A DNA stretch of 64,000 bases, from NCBI GenBank assembly GCA_009691255.1, contig SHUT01000005.1, forward strand, positions 1-64,000, read 5' to 3'. The stretch is from Ilumatobacteraceae bacterium (GTDB lineage: Bacteria > Actinomycetota > Acidimicrobiia > Acidimicrobiales > Ilumatobacteraceae). Below are positions 43,322 through 52,654 of the stretch, one piece after another. Made by a program: the position numbers and the translations under genes. Below the pieces are notes generated by a model, which did no database searches, was not told the origin of the DNA, and saw nothing but the letters and a program-made list of their open reading frames with translations. Positions within the stretch are counted from its first letter, which is position 1; each line of letters opens with the position of its first letter.

Positions 43322-44227
43322 ATGAAAATTGGCATATTTGGCGGAACAGTAAATGACGGAACAATCGACGACATGGTTGCTGAGGCGCATAGCGCTGAGT
43401 CTGATGGCTTTGCAAGTTATTGGGCACCACAAATATTTGGGCATGATGCACTAACGGCTCTTGCCATAGTCGGACGCGAAGTACCTCGGATCGAACTCGG
43501 TACGAGCGTGGTGCCGACATATCCGCGGCATCCGATGATGTTGGCCCAGCAGTGCTTGACTGTCAATGCCGTATCAGGCGGACGATTGACTCTGGGTATT
43601 GGCTTGTCACACAAGATCGTGATTGAAAATATGATGGGAATGTCGTTCGACAAGCCTGTGCGGCATCTAAAAGAATACTTGTCAATTTTGATGCCACTGA
43701 CGCATACTGGTGCAGTTTCTTTTGACGGCGAGGTGTACAAGGCACATGCATCTGTCAATGTCAAAGGAAGTTCGCCATTTGGAGTTGTCGTTGCGGCACT
43801 TGGGCCGCAAATGCTTAAAGTGACTGGTGCGTTGGCAGACGGAACATTGACATGGTGTACTGGTCCAGACACATTGCGCACACTGACAGTGCCCACAATC
43901 AATGCAGCGGCAGATGCAGCAGGCAGGCCCAAACCGCGCGTTATTGCTGCATTGCCTGTCTGTGTGACAGATGACAAATCGGCGGCAATGGATCGGGCGG
44001 CAAAAGTATTCGTGATTTACGGACAATTGCCTAGCTATCGAGCAATGCTCGACCACGAAGGAGTCGCGGGCCCGGCTGATATCGCCATCATCGGCACACG
44101 GTCAGAAGTGCAAGATCGAATTCATGCACTATCAGATATCGGTGTGACGGATTTTGCGGCCGTTGAATTTGGTGCGACACCTGATGAAATCAGCAATACC
44201 CGTGCTGCAATAAAGGGCCTTCTCTAA
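43322..44227 (+). CDS. LLM-class F420-dependent oxidoreductase
   Basis: A 301-residue luciferase-like TIM-barrel protein with YWAPQIFGHDALTALA, IELGTSVVPTYPRHPMMLAQQ, SGGRLTLGIGLSHK and ADGTLTWCTGPDTL, the pattern of actinobacterial F420-dependent LLM enzymes. It probably reduces or oxidises a small organic substrate using F420. The following enoyl-CoA hydratase gene is 11 bases away, suggesting a shared role in acyl-CoA or terpenoid metabolism (inference). Confidence 0.87.
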   Translation: MKIGIFGGTVNDGTIDDMVAEAHSAESDGFASYWAPQIFGHDALTALAIVGREVPRIELGTSVVPTYPRHPMMLAQQCLTVNAVSGGRLTLGIGLSHKIVIENMMGMSFDKPVRHLKEYLSILMPLTHTGAVSFDGEVYKAHASVNVKGSSPFGVVVAALGPQMLKVTGALADGTLTWCTGPDTLRTLTVPTINAAADAAGRPKPRVIAALPVCVTDDKSAAMDRAAKVFVIYGQLPSYRAMLDHEGVAGPADIAIIGTRSEVQDRIHALSDIGVTDFAAVEFGATPDEISNTRAAIKGLL

Positions 44228-44238
44228 CAAGACGCGAT

Positions 44239-45066
44239 ATGTCCTACGGCGACTACAAATCCATTTCGGTAACGCTTGCAGATGGCATAGCGGCAGTGGC
44301 GATTGATGCGCCACCGATAAATATCTTCACAATCGATCTTTATACCGAGATGGTAAAGCTTAGCGATCAACTCGCCGCTGATGACAGTGTGCGTGTTGTC
44401 GTTATGAAGTCGGCGAACTCTGAGTTTTTTATTGCACATTTTGATGTCAATCTTATTTTGATGTTTCCGGGTGATTTGTCTGCACCAAAAGTGCTGAATG
44501 ATTTTCATCGCATGTGCGAGAACTTTCGCACAATGCCAAAAGCGACGATTGCAGTGATTGAAGGTCGAGTTGGCGGCGGCGGAAGTGAGTTGGTGAGCAG
44601 TTTTGACATGCGATTTGCTCTGGCTGATAAGGCCATCTTTAATCAACCAGAAGTTGCTCTAGGGATACTGCCTGGCGGAAGCGGAACAGTGCGCTTGCCG
44701 CGCCTGATTGGTCGTTCGCGCGCGCTTGAAGTCATCCTGGGTGGTGACGACATCGATGCCCACACAGCAGAGCAGTGGGGTTGGGTGAACCGAACACTTG
44801 GGGCCGCAGAACTATGGCCATTTGTCAATAACTTGGCACGTCGTATCGCATCGTTTCCGCCCCAAGCAGTTGCTGAGGCTAAAGCAGCTGTCTTGCGTGC
44901 TGATCACAATATTGAAGCAGAGCTATTACAAGAAGCTGCTGGATTTAATCGTCTCTTGGGTGACCCGCGTGCACAACAAGCAATGCGAAACTTTTTAGAG
45001 CGCGGTGGTCAAACCCGTGATGGCGAACTTCGTGTCGGAGCCTTGGCTGACGAAATAAACGACTAA
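44239..45066 (+). CDS. Enoyl-CoA hydratase/isomerase family protein
   Basis: A 275-residue crotonase-fold protein. The first oxyanion strand is VVVMKSANSEFFIAHFDVN, the second is IEGRVGGGGSELVSSFDMRFA, and FNQPEVALGILPGGSGTVRLPRLIGRSRALEVIL follows. The glutamate in PEVALG is in the expected place, but the HFDVN stretch departs from the usual GADL, so the reaction may not be simple hydration. It is probably cotranscribed with the LLM oxidoreductase and converges on the fumarase with 7 bases between. Confidence 0.83.
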   Translation: MSYGDYKSISVTLADGIAAVAIDAPPINIFTIDLYTEMVKLSDQLAADDSVRVVVMKSANSEFFIAHFDVNLILMFPGDLSAPKVLNDFHRMCENFRTMPKATIAVIEGRVGGGGSELVSSFDMRFALADKAIFNQPEVALGILPGGSGTVRLPRLIGRSRALEVILGGDDIDAHTAEQWGWVNRTLGAAELWPFVNNLARRIASFPPQAVAEAKAAVLRADHNIEAELLQEAAGFNRLLGDPRAQQAMRNFLERGGQTRDGELRVGALADEIND

Positions 45067-45073
45067 AGACTTG

Positions 45074-46717
45074 TTAGCGAAGATTGACGGGGGTGCCATG
45101 TTGGGCAGCAACTACTTCGAAGAAGTCATTGCCTTTGTCGTCAACAACGATAAAGGCCGGAAAATCTTGCACTTCAATTTTCCAGACCGCTTCCATACCA
45201 AGCTCTGCATATTCCAGGACTTCTACTTTGGTAATGCAGTCTTGAGCAAGACGTGCCGCAGGCCCGCCGATTGAGCCGAGATAAAATCCGCCGTGAGTGT
45301 GGCACGAGTCAGTGACTTGCCGCGATCGGTTTCCTTTGGCCAGCATTACAAAACTTCCACCAGCCGCCTGGAAGTCAGCGACGTAACTGTCCATTCGGCC
45401 AGCCGTTGTTGGACCAAATGCACCTGATGCCATACCTGTGGGAGTCTTGGCTGGGCCCGCGTAATACACGCAGTAATCCTTCATGTATGACGGCAGGCCA
45501 TCGCCAGCATCGAGGCGTTCTTTGAGTTTTGCGTGCGCAATGTCGCGGGCAACAACCATTGGTCCAGTCAACATGACGCGCGTTTTGATCGGGTACTTAC
45601 TTAGCGTGGCGCGGATCTCATCCATCGAACGAGTGAGATCGATATTGACGACTTCTGTTTTTAGGTCTTCCTGAGTGATGTCTGGCAAGAAACGTGCAGG
45701 GTCTGTTTCGAGGGCTTCTAAGAAAATTCCATCGCTTGTAATTTTTCCTAGGGCCTGACGGTCTGCACTGCATGAAACCGCAAATGAGACGGGGCAACTC
45801 CCAGCGTGTCGTGGCAGACGAATAACGCGAACATCGTGACAAAAGTATTTACCGCCGAATTGCGCCCCGATTCCGGTTTGCTGCGATAACGAAAGCATTT
45901 TTTGCTCAAGATCTAGATCACGAAATGCGTGACCAGTTGCGTCGCCACTCGTCGGAAGAGAGTCAAGATAGCGAGCACTCGCTAGTTTTGCAGTTTCAAC
46001 ACATTGCTCAGCAGATGTTCCGCCGATGACGACTGCAAGGTGATAGGGCGGACAAGCTGCTGTTCCGAGAGTCTGCATTTTTTCAAAGACCCACGGGAGC
46101 AGGGCCTTTTCGTTGAGCAATGCCTTGGTCTCTTGAAAGAGGTAACTCTTATTGGCAGAGCCACCACCTTTTGCCAAGAACAAGAACTTGTATTCGTCGC
46201 CATCAGTTGCTGCAATTTTTATTTCGGCTGGCAGGTTGTTGCCGGTGTTTACTTCTTCATACATCGAGATAGGTGCCATTTGGCTATACCGCAGATTGCT
46301 TGTTTGATATGTATTGAACACGCCCTTTGCAATCGCTTCTTCATCGCCGCCGCCAGTCAGAACAAACTGTCCTTTTTTAGCTTTGATGATTGCTGTTCCG
46401 GTGTCTTGGCACATTGGCAATACGCCACCTGCCGAGATGCTGGCATTTTTCAAAAGATCTAGAGCAACGAATCGGTCATTGGTACTCGCTTCTGGATCTT
46501 TTAAAATATCAGCGAGCTGTTGTAGATGGCTTGAGCGCAAGAGGTGCGCAATATCGCGCATTGCGATTTCGGTCAGAGCAGTGATGGCTTGTGGTGTAAC
46601 TTGAAGAAAAGTTCCAGCAGTTGTATTAATGGTGGACACACCTTCAGTTGAGATCAGGCGATACGTGGTGGTGTCAGGCCCTAGGGGGAAGATTTCGGCA
46701 AAGCTAAATTCGAGCAT
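45074..46717 (-). CDS. Class I [4Fe-4S] fumarate hydratase
   Basis: A 547-residue FumA/FumB-type fumarase, with both alpha and beta regions in one chain. [51 protein letters not shown] and the beta-domain [12 protein letters not shown] with ANKGN-like [28 protein letters not shown] are visible. Cysteines in these stretches ligate the cluster. It interconverts fumarate and malate. Many actinobacteria use the cluster-free class II enzyme, so the oxygen-sensitive type is worth noting. A TAGCGT hexamer lies 6 bases before the ATG. Confidence 0.93.
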   Translation of the reverse strand: MLEFSFAEIFPLGPDTTTYRLISTEGVSTINTTAGTFLQVTPQAITALTEIAMRDIAHLLRSSHLQQLADILKDPEASTNDRFVALDLLKNASISAGGVLPMCQDTGTAIIKAKKGQFVLTGGGDEEAIAKGVFNTYQTSNLRYSQMAPISMYEEVNTGNNLPAEIKIAATDGDEYKFLFLAKGGGSANKSYLFQETKALLNEKALLPWVFEKMQTLGTAACPPYHLAVVIGGTSAEQCVETAKLASARYLDSLPTSGDATGHAFRDLDLEQKMLSLSQQTGIGAQFGGKYFCHDVRVIRLPRHAGSCPVSFAVSCSADRQALGKITSDGIFLEALETDPARFLPDITQEDLKTEVVNIDLTRSMDEIRATLSKYPIKTRVMLTGPMVVARDIAHAKLKERLDAGDGLPSYMKDYCVYYAGPAKTPTGMASGAFGPTTAGRMDSYVADFQAAGGSFVMLAKGNRSRQVTDSCHTHGGFYLGSIGGPAARLAQDCITKVEVLEYAELGMEAVWKIEVQDFPAFIVVDDKGNDFFEVVAAQHGTPVNLR

Positions 46718-46723
46718 GCCCCC

Positions 46724-46729
46724 ACGCTA
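46724..46729 (-). promoter_or_regulatory. -10 element of fumarase gene
   Basis: TAGCGT, 6 bases before the fumarase ATG. The same hexamer serves at 23535, 49754 and 59863. Confidence 0.55.
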
Positions 46730-46742
46730 GAGCGCGGAGCAG

Positions 46743-49235
46743 TCAACGGAGCGTTGGGTCAACCGGCCATGGGTGTTTGGGGTAACGACCGGCCATGTCT
46801 TTGCGCACATCAGCCCATGAACCTGTCCAAAACCCTGGTAGATCAGAGGTGACCTGAATAGGCCGTCCAGCAGGGGAGAGCAGTTGAACTTTGAGAGCAA
46901 CGGTGTTGTTTAATACACACGGGTGAGAGGCGAGCCCAAAGAGCGATTGCACTCGAATCGCAATGCTGGGTGTGGTGGGTTCAGAATAGTCAATAGAAAC
47001 TGAGCGGCCGTTTGGAGGTTCGAAAAGAGGTGGTGCAAGTGATGCCAACTCGGTGCTGGCGTCCCATGAGAGGAGAGAGCGCAGCGCCAAGTCGATATCA
47101 ATACGACCCAGGTCGGTATTGCTTGTGCAGCCCGTCATAAATGGCTGTAGCCAATCGACGATAGTGGCGAGCAGCGCGGAGTCGCTGACATCTGGCCAAG
47201 AACGAGGAGCGTAGTGACGCACAAACATGATGCGTTGCTGCAGCGAACGGACGTTGCTATCAAAATTAAGCGGTGAGAGTTTATTAATCACGATGTGGCG
47301 CATCACGATTGCTGTTACTTCTGCAGATGGTTGAGTGGGTATAATGCGTTCGTCAAGTACGAGCGAGCCAACTTTGCGCGTTGTGCGCGTTACAACGTCG
47401 TTGCGTCTAGAGTCCCACTCGGTAATGGTGGTGATATCGACATCGTTACCTAAGGCAGATACGACATCATTGGCGTCTAGTGCTGCTGCACGACGAATTC
47501 GAGATGATCTGCGATCACTATCAAGATCTGCGGCAACAATAAATTGTTCATGGGCGAGAGAGTCCTTAGAGTCCATCCATGCTCCGCCACCCGCACGCAA
47601 GACGAATTGCCCCGTAGTTGTGCGACGCATTGCCAACCGGTCGGGATACGCCTGCACAAGAAGTGCCCCGACGCGAGAATGAATTTTATCTAGCGTTACG
47701 GAGTTGTCAACTCCAATGTTGGCGCGACGCGCAATGTCGACAGCGCGCTCCATGATGCGACGTACTCCATTTCGATCAGCGTCCGGGTGATGTTCGTTTT
47801 CTAATACAATCGCGACGCGTTGTGCTAGGTCGGTGGGCAGTGTGTCTGGTCGGCCGCGCAAAATATCGCGGTCATCAAGCAATGCAGAAATAACACAAGC
47901 AATCCATGCATCGTCGCCAGTTGAGCGCGCCACCATTGTGGCTAGACGCGGGTGCAGAGGAAGCTTCATTGCCTTGCGTCCGAGTGCAGTGACCTGTGCA
48001 TTGTCGTCAAGTACGTGCAACATCTGCAAAGTTTCATGGGCAAGGCGCACGGCTCGCGGTGGTAGAGCATCCAGAAATTTCAAGTGCTCAAGGGGGGTTC
48101 CCCACGCAGTGAGTTCAAGGACAACACCGCACAGATCTACTTGGGTGATCTCCGCTGGCAGGTGCGGTAGGCGAGTGGAGTCTTCAATACGGCTCCACAA
48201 ACGATAGGCAACCCCAGGGGCGACGCGACCAGCGCGCCCACTGCGTTGGTCTGCAGATGCACGGCTAGATGTAACAGTAATGAGTTCTGTGAGACCAGTG
48301 CGTGGATCAAGTTTTGGAGTACGGGCAAGACCTGCGTCAATGACGACATGCACGCCACTGACAGTGAGGCTGGTCTCGGCGATGTCGGTGCTCAGCACCA
48401 CTCGACGACGTGAGCCAGACGACGCAGAGAGTGCTGCATCTTGTTCGGCAAAGGGAAGTGCGCCAGCAAGGCGCAGGACATCAACATCTGGCGGTACTAG
48501 TGGCATAACCACATCACGAACTCGATTTATTTCGCCGATGCCAGGCAGAAACACCAAGACATTTCCAGTGTCGCTCTTGAGGGCATCAAAAATAGTGGAC
48601 GAAACGATATTTTCTAGTCGATCATTTCGTTGTCGCGGCACATAGCGAATATCAATCGGAAAACTGCGCCCGTCACTTGTGATGACAGGAGCAGGTCCGT
48701 CCATGTCGGCAAGGAGTACAGAAAATTTTTCCGTCTGCGGAGTTGCAGACATTGCAAGAATGCGCACGTCGGTGCCCAAGGTACCCCGCGCATCCAGAAG
48801 AAGTGCAAGCCCAACATCAGTTGGAACATTGCGTTCGTGCACCTCATCAAATATGACGAGCCCAATGCCCTCAAGTGATGGGTCTGTGTGTAATCGTCGA
48901 GTCAAGATTCCTTCGGTGAGAACTTCGATTCGGGTGTTGTCGGAAATATGACGCTCGTCACGAGTTTGATAGCCAACCGTTTGACCAACTTGTTGGCCCA
49001 ACAAATCAGCCATCCGTCTTGCTGCTGCGCGGGCTGCAAGCCGGCGTGGTTCAAGGATCAAAATGCGCTTGTTATCAATCCATGGTTCGTGCAGTAAACG
49101 CAATGGAACAATCGTGGTTTTTCCGGCACCTGGTGGTGCAACAAGAACTACTCCGCGCCGATGTGCGAGTGCATCTCGGAGCTGTTCGAGAACGGCTTCA
49201 ATCGGAAGAGAAGTGGATGTCAGTGGTTCAGACAA
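46743..49235 (-). CDS. hrpB: HrpB-type DEAH-box helicase
   Basis: An 830-residue protein by my start. Walker A is APPGAGKTT near residue 33, DEAH-type Walker B is IFDEVHERN, SAT is MSATPQT, and motif VI is QRSGRAGRVAPGVAYRLW. The HA2 and HrpB C-terminal domains follow, ending in the family PKHPWPVDP. HrpB is an ATP-dependent RNA helicase of uncertain role. I prefer the TTG at 49235, which aligns with known HrpB starts and overlaps the preceding stop by 8 bases; the ATG at 49313 would overlap it by 86 bases. It is in an operon with the thioredoxin-fold gene. Confidence 0.9.
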   Translation of the reverse strand: MSEPLTSTSLPIEAVLEQLRDALAHRRGVVLVAPPGAGKTTIVPLRLLHEPWIDNKRILILEPRRLAARAAARRMADLLGQQVGQTVGYQTRDERHISDNTRIEVLTEGILTRRLHTDPSLEGIGLVIFDEVHERNVPTDVGLALLLDARGTLGTDVRILAMSATPQTEKFSVLLADMDGPAPVITSDGRSFPIDIRYVPRQRNDRLENIVSSTIFDALKSDTGNVLVFLPGIGEINRVRDVVMPLVPPDVDVLRLAGALPFAEQDAALSASSGSRRRVVLSTDIAETSLTVSGVHVVIDAGLARTPKLDPRTGLTELITVTSSRASADQRSGRAGRVAPGVAYRLWSRIEDSTRLPHLPAEITQVDLCGVVLELTAWGTPLEHLKFLDALPPRAVRLAHETLQMLHVLDDNAQVTALGRKAMKLPLHPRLATMVARSTGDDAWIACVISALLDDRDILRGRPDTLPTDLAQRVAIVLENEHHPDADRNGVRRIMERAVDIARRANIGVDNSVTLDKIHSRVGALLVQAYPDRLAMRRTTTGQFVLRAGGGAWMDSKDSLAHEQFIVAADLDSDRRSSRIRRAAALDANDVVSALGNDVDITTITEWDSRRNDVVTRTTRKVGSLVLDERIIPTQPSAEVTAIVMRHIVINKLSPLNFDSNVRSLQQRIMFVRHYAPRSWPDVSDSALLATIVDWLQPFMTGCTSNTDLGRIDIDLALRSLLSWDASTELASLAPPLFEPPNGRSVSIDYSEPTTPSIAIRVQSLFGLASHPCVLNNTVALKVQLLSPAGRPIQVTSDLPGFWTGSWADVRKDMAGRYPKHPWPVDPTLR

Positions 49236-49728
49236 GAGCGGCAGTACCGCGGAAGGTTCCTGGGTCGCCTGGTGCGGGAATTGTTGGTGTGGACCAGTTC
49301 GTGAGAGTGGCAATGGTGTCGCTTACTTGGCGCCATGACTCAGCAGACCAGCCTTGTGCAGATGCAGACAGCGTGCCGTTGGATTGCACAAGTACGAATG
49401 CTGGTAACTCAGTGAGGCCGAGTGCTTTTACGGCGACGCGATCTGGGTCAACAAACACCAAGAACTCATTTGCGTAGGGGCCAAGAAATGTTTGTGCTTC
49501 ATCGGCACCGCATGTCATGAGCCAATTCACACGAACAGCAGCATCGCTGAATTGGTGCATGATGCGCGCAGCAGTTTCGAGGATCCAAGCACTCTCATTT
49601 GTGTACGGGTCGAGCACCACAGTGGCCATATGAAACATCGTGAGCCATTCGCGCAAGGTGCGCGCTTCGCCAGTGAGCGAGGTAAGAACAAGATCAAGGT
49701 TGGGAGGGGGTAATTGTTCTGAGGCCAC
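49228..49728 (-). CDS. Thioredoxin-fold protein lacking CxxC
   Basis: A 166-residue protein that looks like a thioredoxin fold: VVLDPYTNESAWILETAARI takes the place of the usual WCxxC helix, and the cis-proline loop is ELPAFVLVQSNGTL. No redox cysteines are present at the active site; the only cysteine is in MTCGADE. It may be a binding or chaperone version. The start is GTG with TAGCGT 7 bases before it, in a palindrome shared with the divergent gene. It is coupled to hrpB downstream. Confidence 0.7.
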   Translation of the reverse strand: MASEQLPPPNLDLVLTSLTGEARTLREWLTMFHMATVVLDPYTNESAWILETAARIMHQFSDAAVRVNWLMTCGADEAQTFLGPYANEFLVFVDPDRVAVKALGLTELPAFVLVQSNGTLSASAQGWSAESWRQVSDTIATLTNWSTPTIPAPGDPGTFRGTAALV

Positions 49729-49735
49729 GGAGACG

Positions 49736-49759
49736 ACGCTAGTGCCTTGGCACTAGCGT
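49736..49759. promoter_or_regulatory. Palindromic bidirectional promoter
   Basis: Arms ACGCTAGTGCC and GGCACTAGCGT around a 2-base centre form a perfect 24-bp palindrome. Each end provides a TAGCGT -10 hexamer on its own strand, each 7 bases from a GTG start (49728 on minus, 49767 on plus). Only 38 bases separate the two genes. The palindrome may also be a repressor site, or a symmetric RNA polymerase landing site. Confidence 0.7.
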
Positions 49760-49766
49760 TTGGAAG

Positions 49767-50570
49767 GTGCACCCCATCGAACATCTGCGATATGTGGCTC
49801 GCTCACACGGGTCGGACCCTGTTGAGGTAGCCCTGGAGACTGCTGACGCCTTTAGTTCAATCGTGAACGACCCAGCTAGCCTTGTGGTTGCGGCGCGACG
49901 AGTCGTGGAGCATCACCCCACAAACGCTCCCTTGTGGTGGATGTGCGCGCGTGTTTTGACAGCGCTAGATCCGCGACTTGAGTTGCGCCACTGTGTCGTC
50001 ACATTGCAAAATGACGCAACATCTGCGCACATAGTTGATGCATTGCCCGACGATGCCACTGTGTGTATTGTCGGCTGGAATGGGCACGTAGTTGATGCTC
50101 TCGCTCGTCGCGGAGACGCATTTATCTTGGTGATCGATAGCAATGGCGACGGCCAGCACGCGTTGAGGTATTTCGATCGACACGATATTGCTGCAGAGTT
50201 GGTGGCTCCAGAAGGTGCTGGTGCGGCAGCCGAATTCTCCGATATCACTATCGTGTCAGCAGATGCGTGTGGTCGGGATTCTGTGTTGGCTCCGGGTGGT
50301 GCACTAGCTATTGCCAGCGTGGCGTATTGCGTCCAAACCCCCGTGTGGTTGGTGGCAGGTTGTGGAACACGACTTGCAGATCCGCTTTGGGAAGCAGTCT
50401 TGGCAGGTGCTCGCTTTCGCCCAGACTCGTGGGCTACCGGAGTTGATGTGGTGCCACTCGAGATCTGTTCATTTGTCATTGGACCAGGTGGTATTGAGCC
50501 AGCAACGGCGGCCAGTCTTGCGCCAGAGTGCCAACACGCTCCTGAGTTGCTTCGACGCAGTGTTATCTGA
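49767..50570 (+). CDS. eIF2B-like (initiation factor 2B-fold) protein
   Basis: A 267-residue protein. The N-terminal half is helical (AFSSIVNDPASLVVAARRVVEHHPTNAPLWWMCARVLTALDP); the C-terminal half is Rossmann-like with SADACGRDSVLAPGGALAIASVAY, VWLVAGCGTRLADP and a terminal VIGPGGIEPATAASLAPECQHAPELLR. This resembles the eIF2B/ribose-isomerase superfamily. No enzymatic motif is certain. The start is GTG, leaderless, from the shared palindromic promoter. Function unknown. Confidence 0.68.
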   Translation: MHPIEHLRYVARSHGSDPVEVALETADAFSSIVNDPASLVVAARRVVEHHPTNAPLWWMCARVLTALDPRLELRHCVVTLQNDATSAHIVDALPDDATVCIVGWNGHVVDALARRGDAFILVIDSNGDGQHALRYFDRHDIAAELVAPEGAGAAAEFSDITIVSADACGRDSVLAPGGALAIASVAYCVQTPVWLVAGCGTRLADPLWEAVLAGARFRPDSWATGVDVVPLEICSFVIGPGGIEPATAASLAPECQHAPELLRRSVI

Positions 50571-50596
50571 CCAATAAAATTTTGTTGGCGGTGGTC

Positions 50597-50602
50597 TAGG
50601 TT
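50597..50602 (+). promoter_or_regulatory. -10 element of PPOX gene
   Basis: TAGGTT, 6 bases before the ATG at 50609, consistent with a leaderless transcript. Confidence 0.5.
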
Positions 50603-50608
50603 GTAGCG

Positions 50609-51076
50609 ATGGCCAGTAGACGTAATCAGATAGAAATGACACCGACCGAAGTAGAGCAGTTTCTTGACGGACGACACGTGATGAACATTGCCACAAACGG
50701 ACCAAGCGGACATCCGCACCTCGTGGCGATGTGGTTCGCCATGATCGATGGAAAGCCTGTGTTTTGGACGTTCGGCAAGGCGCAAAAAGTTCTGAATATT
50801 CGACGTGATGCGCGTATTACCGCACTTGTTGAAACCGGCGAGGACTACAACGAACTTCGTGGTGTCGAACTAGTTGGAACAGCTCGTCTAGTCGAAGACC
50901 ATGCAGAAATAGTGCGCATTGGGGCGTTGGTCGCACAAAAATACAACGGAGACATTGTGGTCGGACCCGAAGGAATGCAATTCATCAGCACGCAAGCACA
51001 TAAGCGCATCGGCGTGGTGATTGATGTAGAAAAAACAGTGACCTGGGATCACACAAAACTGGGTGGCGTCTACTAG
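50609..51076 (+). CDS. PPOX-class flavin/F420-binding oxidoreductase
   Basis: A 155-residue split-barrel protein of the pyridoxamine-5-phosphate oxidase-like group: NIATNGPSGHPHLVAMWFAMIDGKPVFWT at about residues 23-51, KVLNIRRDARITALVETGEDYNELRGVELVGTA, and a late KRIGVVIDVEKTVTWDHTKLGGVY tail. Actinobacterial members often use F420 or FMN to reduce small molecules. It precedes the dienelactone-hydrolase-like gene by 11 bases, probably in one operon. Confidence 0.85.
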   Translation: MASRRNQIEMTPTEVEQFLDGRHVMNIATNGPSGHPHLVAMWFAMIDGKPVFWTFGKAQKVLNIRRDARITALVETGEDYNELRGVELVGTARLVEDHAEIVRIGALVAQKYNGDIVVGPEGMQFISTQAHKRIGVVIDVEKTVTWDHTKLGGVY

Positions 51077-51087
51077 GGGGAGTTTGT

Positions 51088-51756
51088 ATGGGCGAAAGAA
51101 TAAGTTTCAAAAGCAATGGAGCAACATGCGATGGATACATTGCTGGCTCAGGCGGTGCTGGTGTCATCGTGATTCAAGAATGGTGGGGTCTCGTGCCTCA
51201 CATTTGTGACGTCGTTGATCGATTCGGGGCTGCCGGATACACGGCGCTTGCGCCTGACCTGTATCACGGTGAATCAAGCCAAGAGCCCGACGGCGCTGGC
51301 AAATTAATGATGGGGCTGAACCTTGGCCAGGCAGCGAAAGATTTAAGTGGAGCAGTCGATGTCTTGCAACAACGAACTGGGCGCAGCAAAGTTGGCGTTG
51401 TTGGATTTTGTATGGGTGGTGGACTGACCTTGGCGTTGGCTTGTCAGCGACCAGACGCAGTCGCCGCTGCGGCACCTTTTTACGGAGTTATTCCGTGGGC
51501 GAGTGCACAACCCAATTGGGATGCACTCAGTGCAGTAGTCGAAGGTCATTACGCATCGAATGACGGGTTTGCATCGCCAGAACAAGCGCGTGCAATCGAA
51601 ACTGATTTGCGCTCGCGGGGCAAAGATGCCACATTCCATGTCTACGAAGGTACAGAACACGCTTTTTTCAATGACTCACGACCAGAAGTGTTTAGCGCCG
51701 ATGCAGCACAAACGGCGTGGGATCGAACTCTGGCGTTGTTTGCTAGATATCTCTAG
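51088..51756 (+). CDS. Dienelactone hydrolase family protein
   Basis: A 222-residue alpha/beta hydrolase with IVIQEWWGLVPHI, VGVVGFCMGGGLTLAL (nucleophilic Cys in GFCMGG, about residue 111), and GTEHAFFNDSRPE (His). These are the hallmarks of the DLH family, which hydrolyse lactones and related esters. A GGGGGAG site precedes the ATG. It converges on the CoA-ester lyase with a 4-base overlap of coding ends. Confidence 0.89.
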   Translation: MGERISFKSNGATCDGYIAGSGGAGVIVIQEWWGLVPHICDVVDRFGAAGYTALAPDLYHGESSQEPDGAGKLMMGLNLGQAAKDLSGAVDVLQQRTGRSKVGVVGFCMGGGLTLALACQRPDAVAAAAPFYGVIPWASAQPNWDALSAVVEGHYASNDGFASPEQARAIETDLRSRGKDATFHVYEGTEHAFFNDSRPEVFSADAAQTAWDRTLALFARYL

Positions 51757-52622
51757 TTTTGCAAAGCTTTAATTGCTTCAGCAATTGCAATACTGCGACG
51801 CGCATTATCAACGTGCAGGTTTTCAATCATTCGACCATCTAGTTGCACAACGCCGATGCCAGCAGCGAGGGCTTCGTCAAACGCAATAATTACCCGTCGT
51901 GCATGTTCGACTTCTGACTCACTCGGCGCCCACACATTGTTGGCGCCTTCGACTTGGTCAGGGTGAATCAGGGTCTTACCGTCAAATCCCATATCGGCGC
52001 CCTGACCACACTCGGCCAAGAATCCGCCAGCGTTCTTGATGTCGTTGTACACGCCGTCCAGGATTACTTTGTTGGCCTCGCGCGCGGCAAGAAGTGCTGT
52101 CGCAAGATGTGACATCAACGGCGCACGTCCAGGGATTTGCTTGGCACGCAATTCTTTCGTGAGATCATTGGTGCCCATCACCAACACAACCACTCGTGGA
52201 TGTGCCGCGATTAAGCGCACATTGAAGATTGCTTCCGGGGTTTCGATCATCGCCCAAATGTTCATACCAGCCGGCGCGCCAGCGGCATCTAGGGCATCAG
52301 ATATTGCTTGTACTTCCGCAGCATTATTTATTTTTGGAATGACTACGGCTGACGCGCAGCTTTTTGCTGCCGCAGCAATGTCTGCCGCTCCCCACGGTGT
52401 GGCAAGTGAGTTGCATCGAATAGTTATTTCACGGTTGCCATAGTCGCCCGACGACGCTGCGGCGACAGCATTGATTCTGGCTGCATCTTTTGCATCGGGA
52501 GCAACGGCATCTTCTAGATCAAAAATAAGCGCGTCACAAGCGATGTTTTTGGCCTTTTCGAGGGCTCGCTCATTGGCAGCGGGCATGTACAACACCGAGC
52601 GCCGCGGGCGTAAATCTGTCAT
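51753..52622 (-). CDS. HpcH/HpaI-family CoA-ester lyase or malyl-CoA thioesterase
   Basis: A 289-residue CitE-like protein: RRSVLYMPAANERALEKA, DALIFDLEDAVAP (metal-binding Glu/Asp), EITIRCNS, VIPKINNAAEV, WAMIETPEAIFNV and GFDGKTLIHPDQVEGAN. In the ethylmalonyl-CoA pathway a protein of this size (Mcl2) hydrolyses (3S)-malyl-CoA beside the longer Mcl1 lyase; a citramalyl-CoA or other lyase is also possible. It lies 32 bases downstream of the longer lyase gene and has a GGAGA ribosome site. Confidence 0.85.
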   Translation of the reverse strand: MTDLRPRRSVLYMPAANERALEKAKNIACDALIFDLEDAVAPDAKDAARINAVAAASSGDYGNREITIRCNSLATPWGAADIAAAAKSCASAVVIPKINNAAEVQAISDALDAAGAPAGMNIWAMIETPEAIFNVRLIAAHPRVVVLVMGTNDLTKELRAKQIPGRAPLMSHLATALLAAREANKVILDGVYNDIKNAGGFLAECGQGADMGFDGKTLIHPDQVEGANNVWAPSESEVEHARRVIIAFDEALAAGIGVVQLDGRMIENLHVDNARRSIAIAEAIKALQN

Positions 52623-52654
52623 TGGTGTCTCCTATTGCAAATTTCGGAAATGTT

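Noticed and set aside
49913-50785. A 290-residue minus-strand open frame
   Set aside because: It is antisense to the eIF2B-like and PPOX genes, and its composition is rich in Ser, Pro and Arg with no domain pattern; it is a shadow of the real genes.
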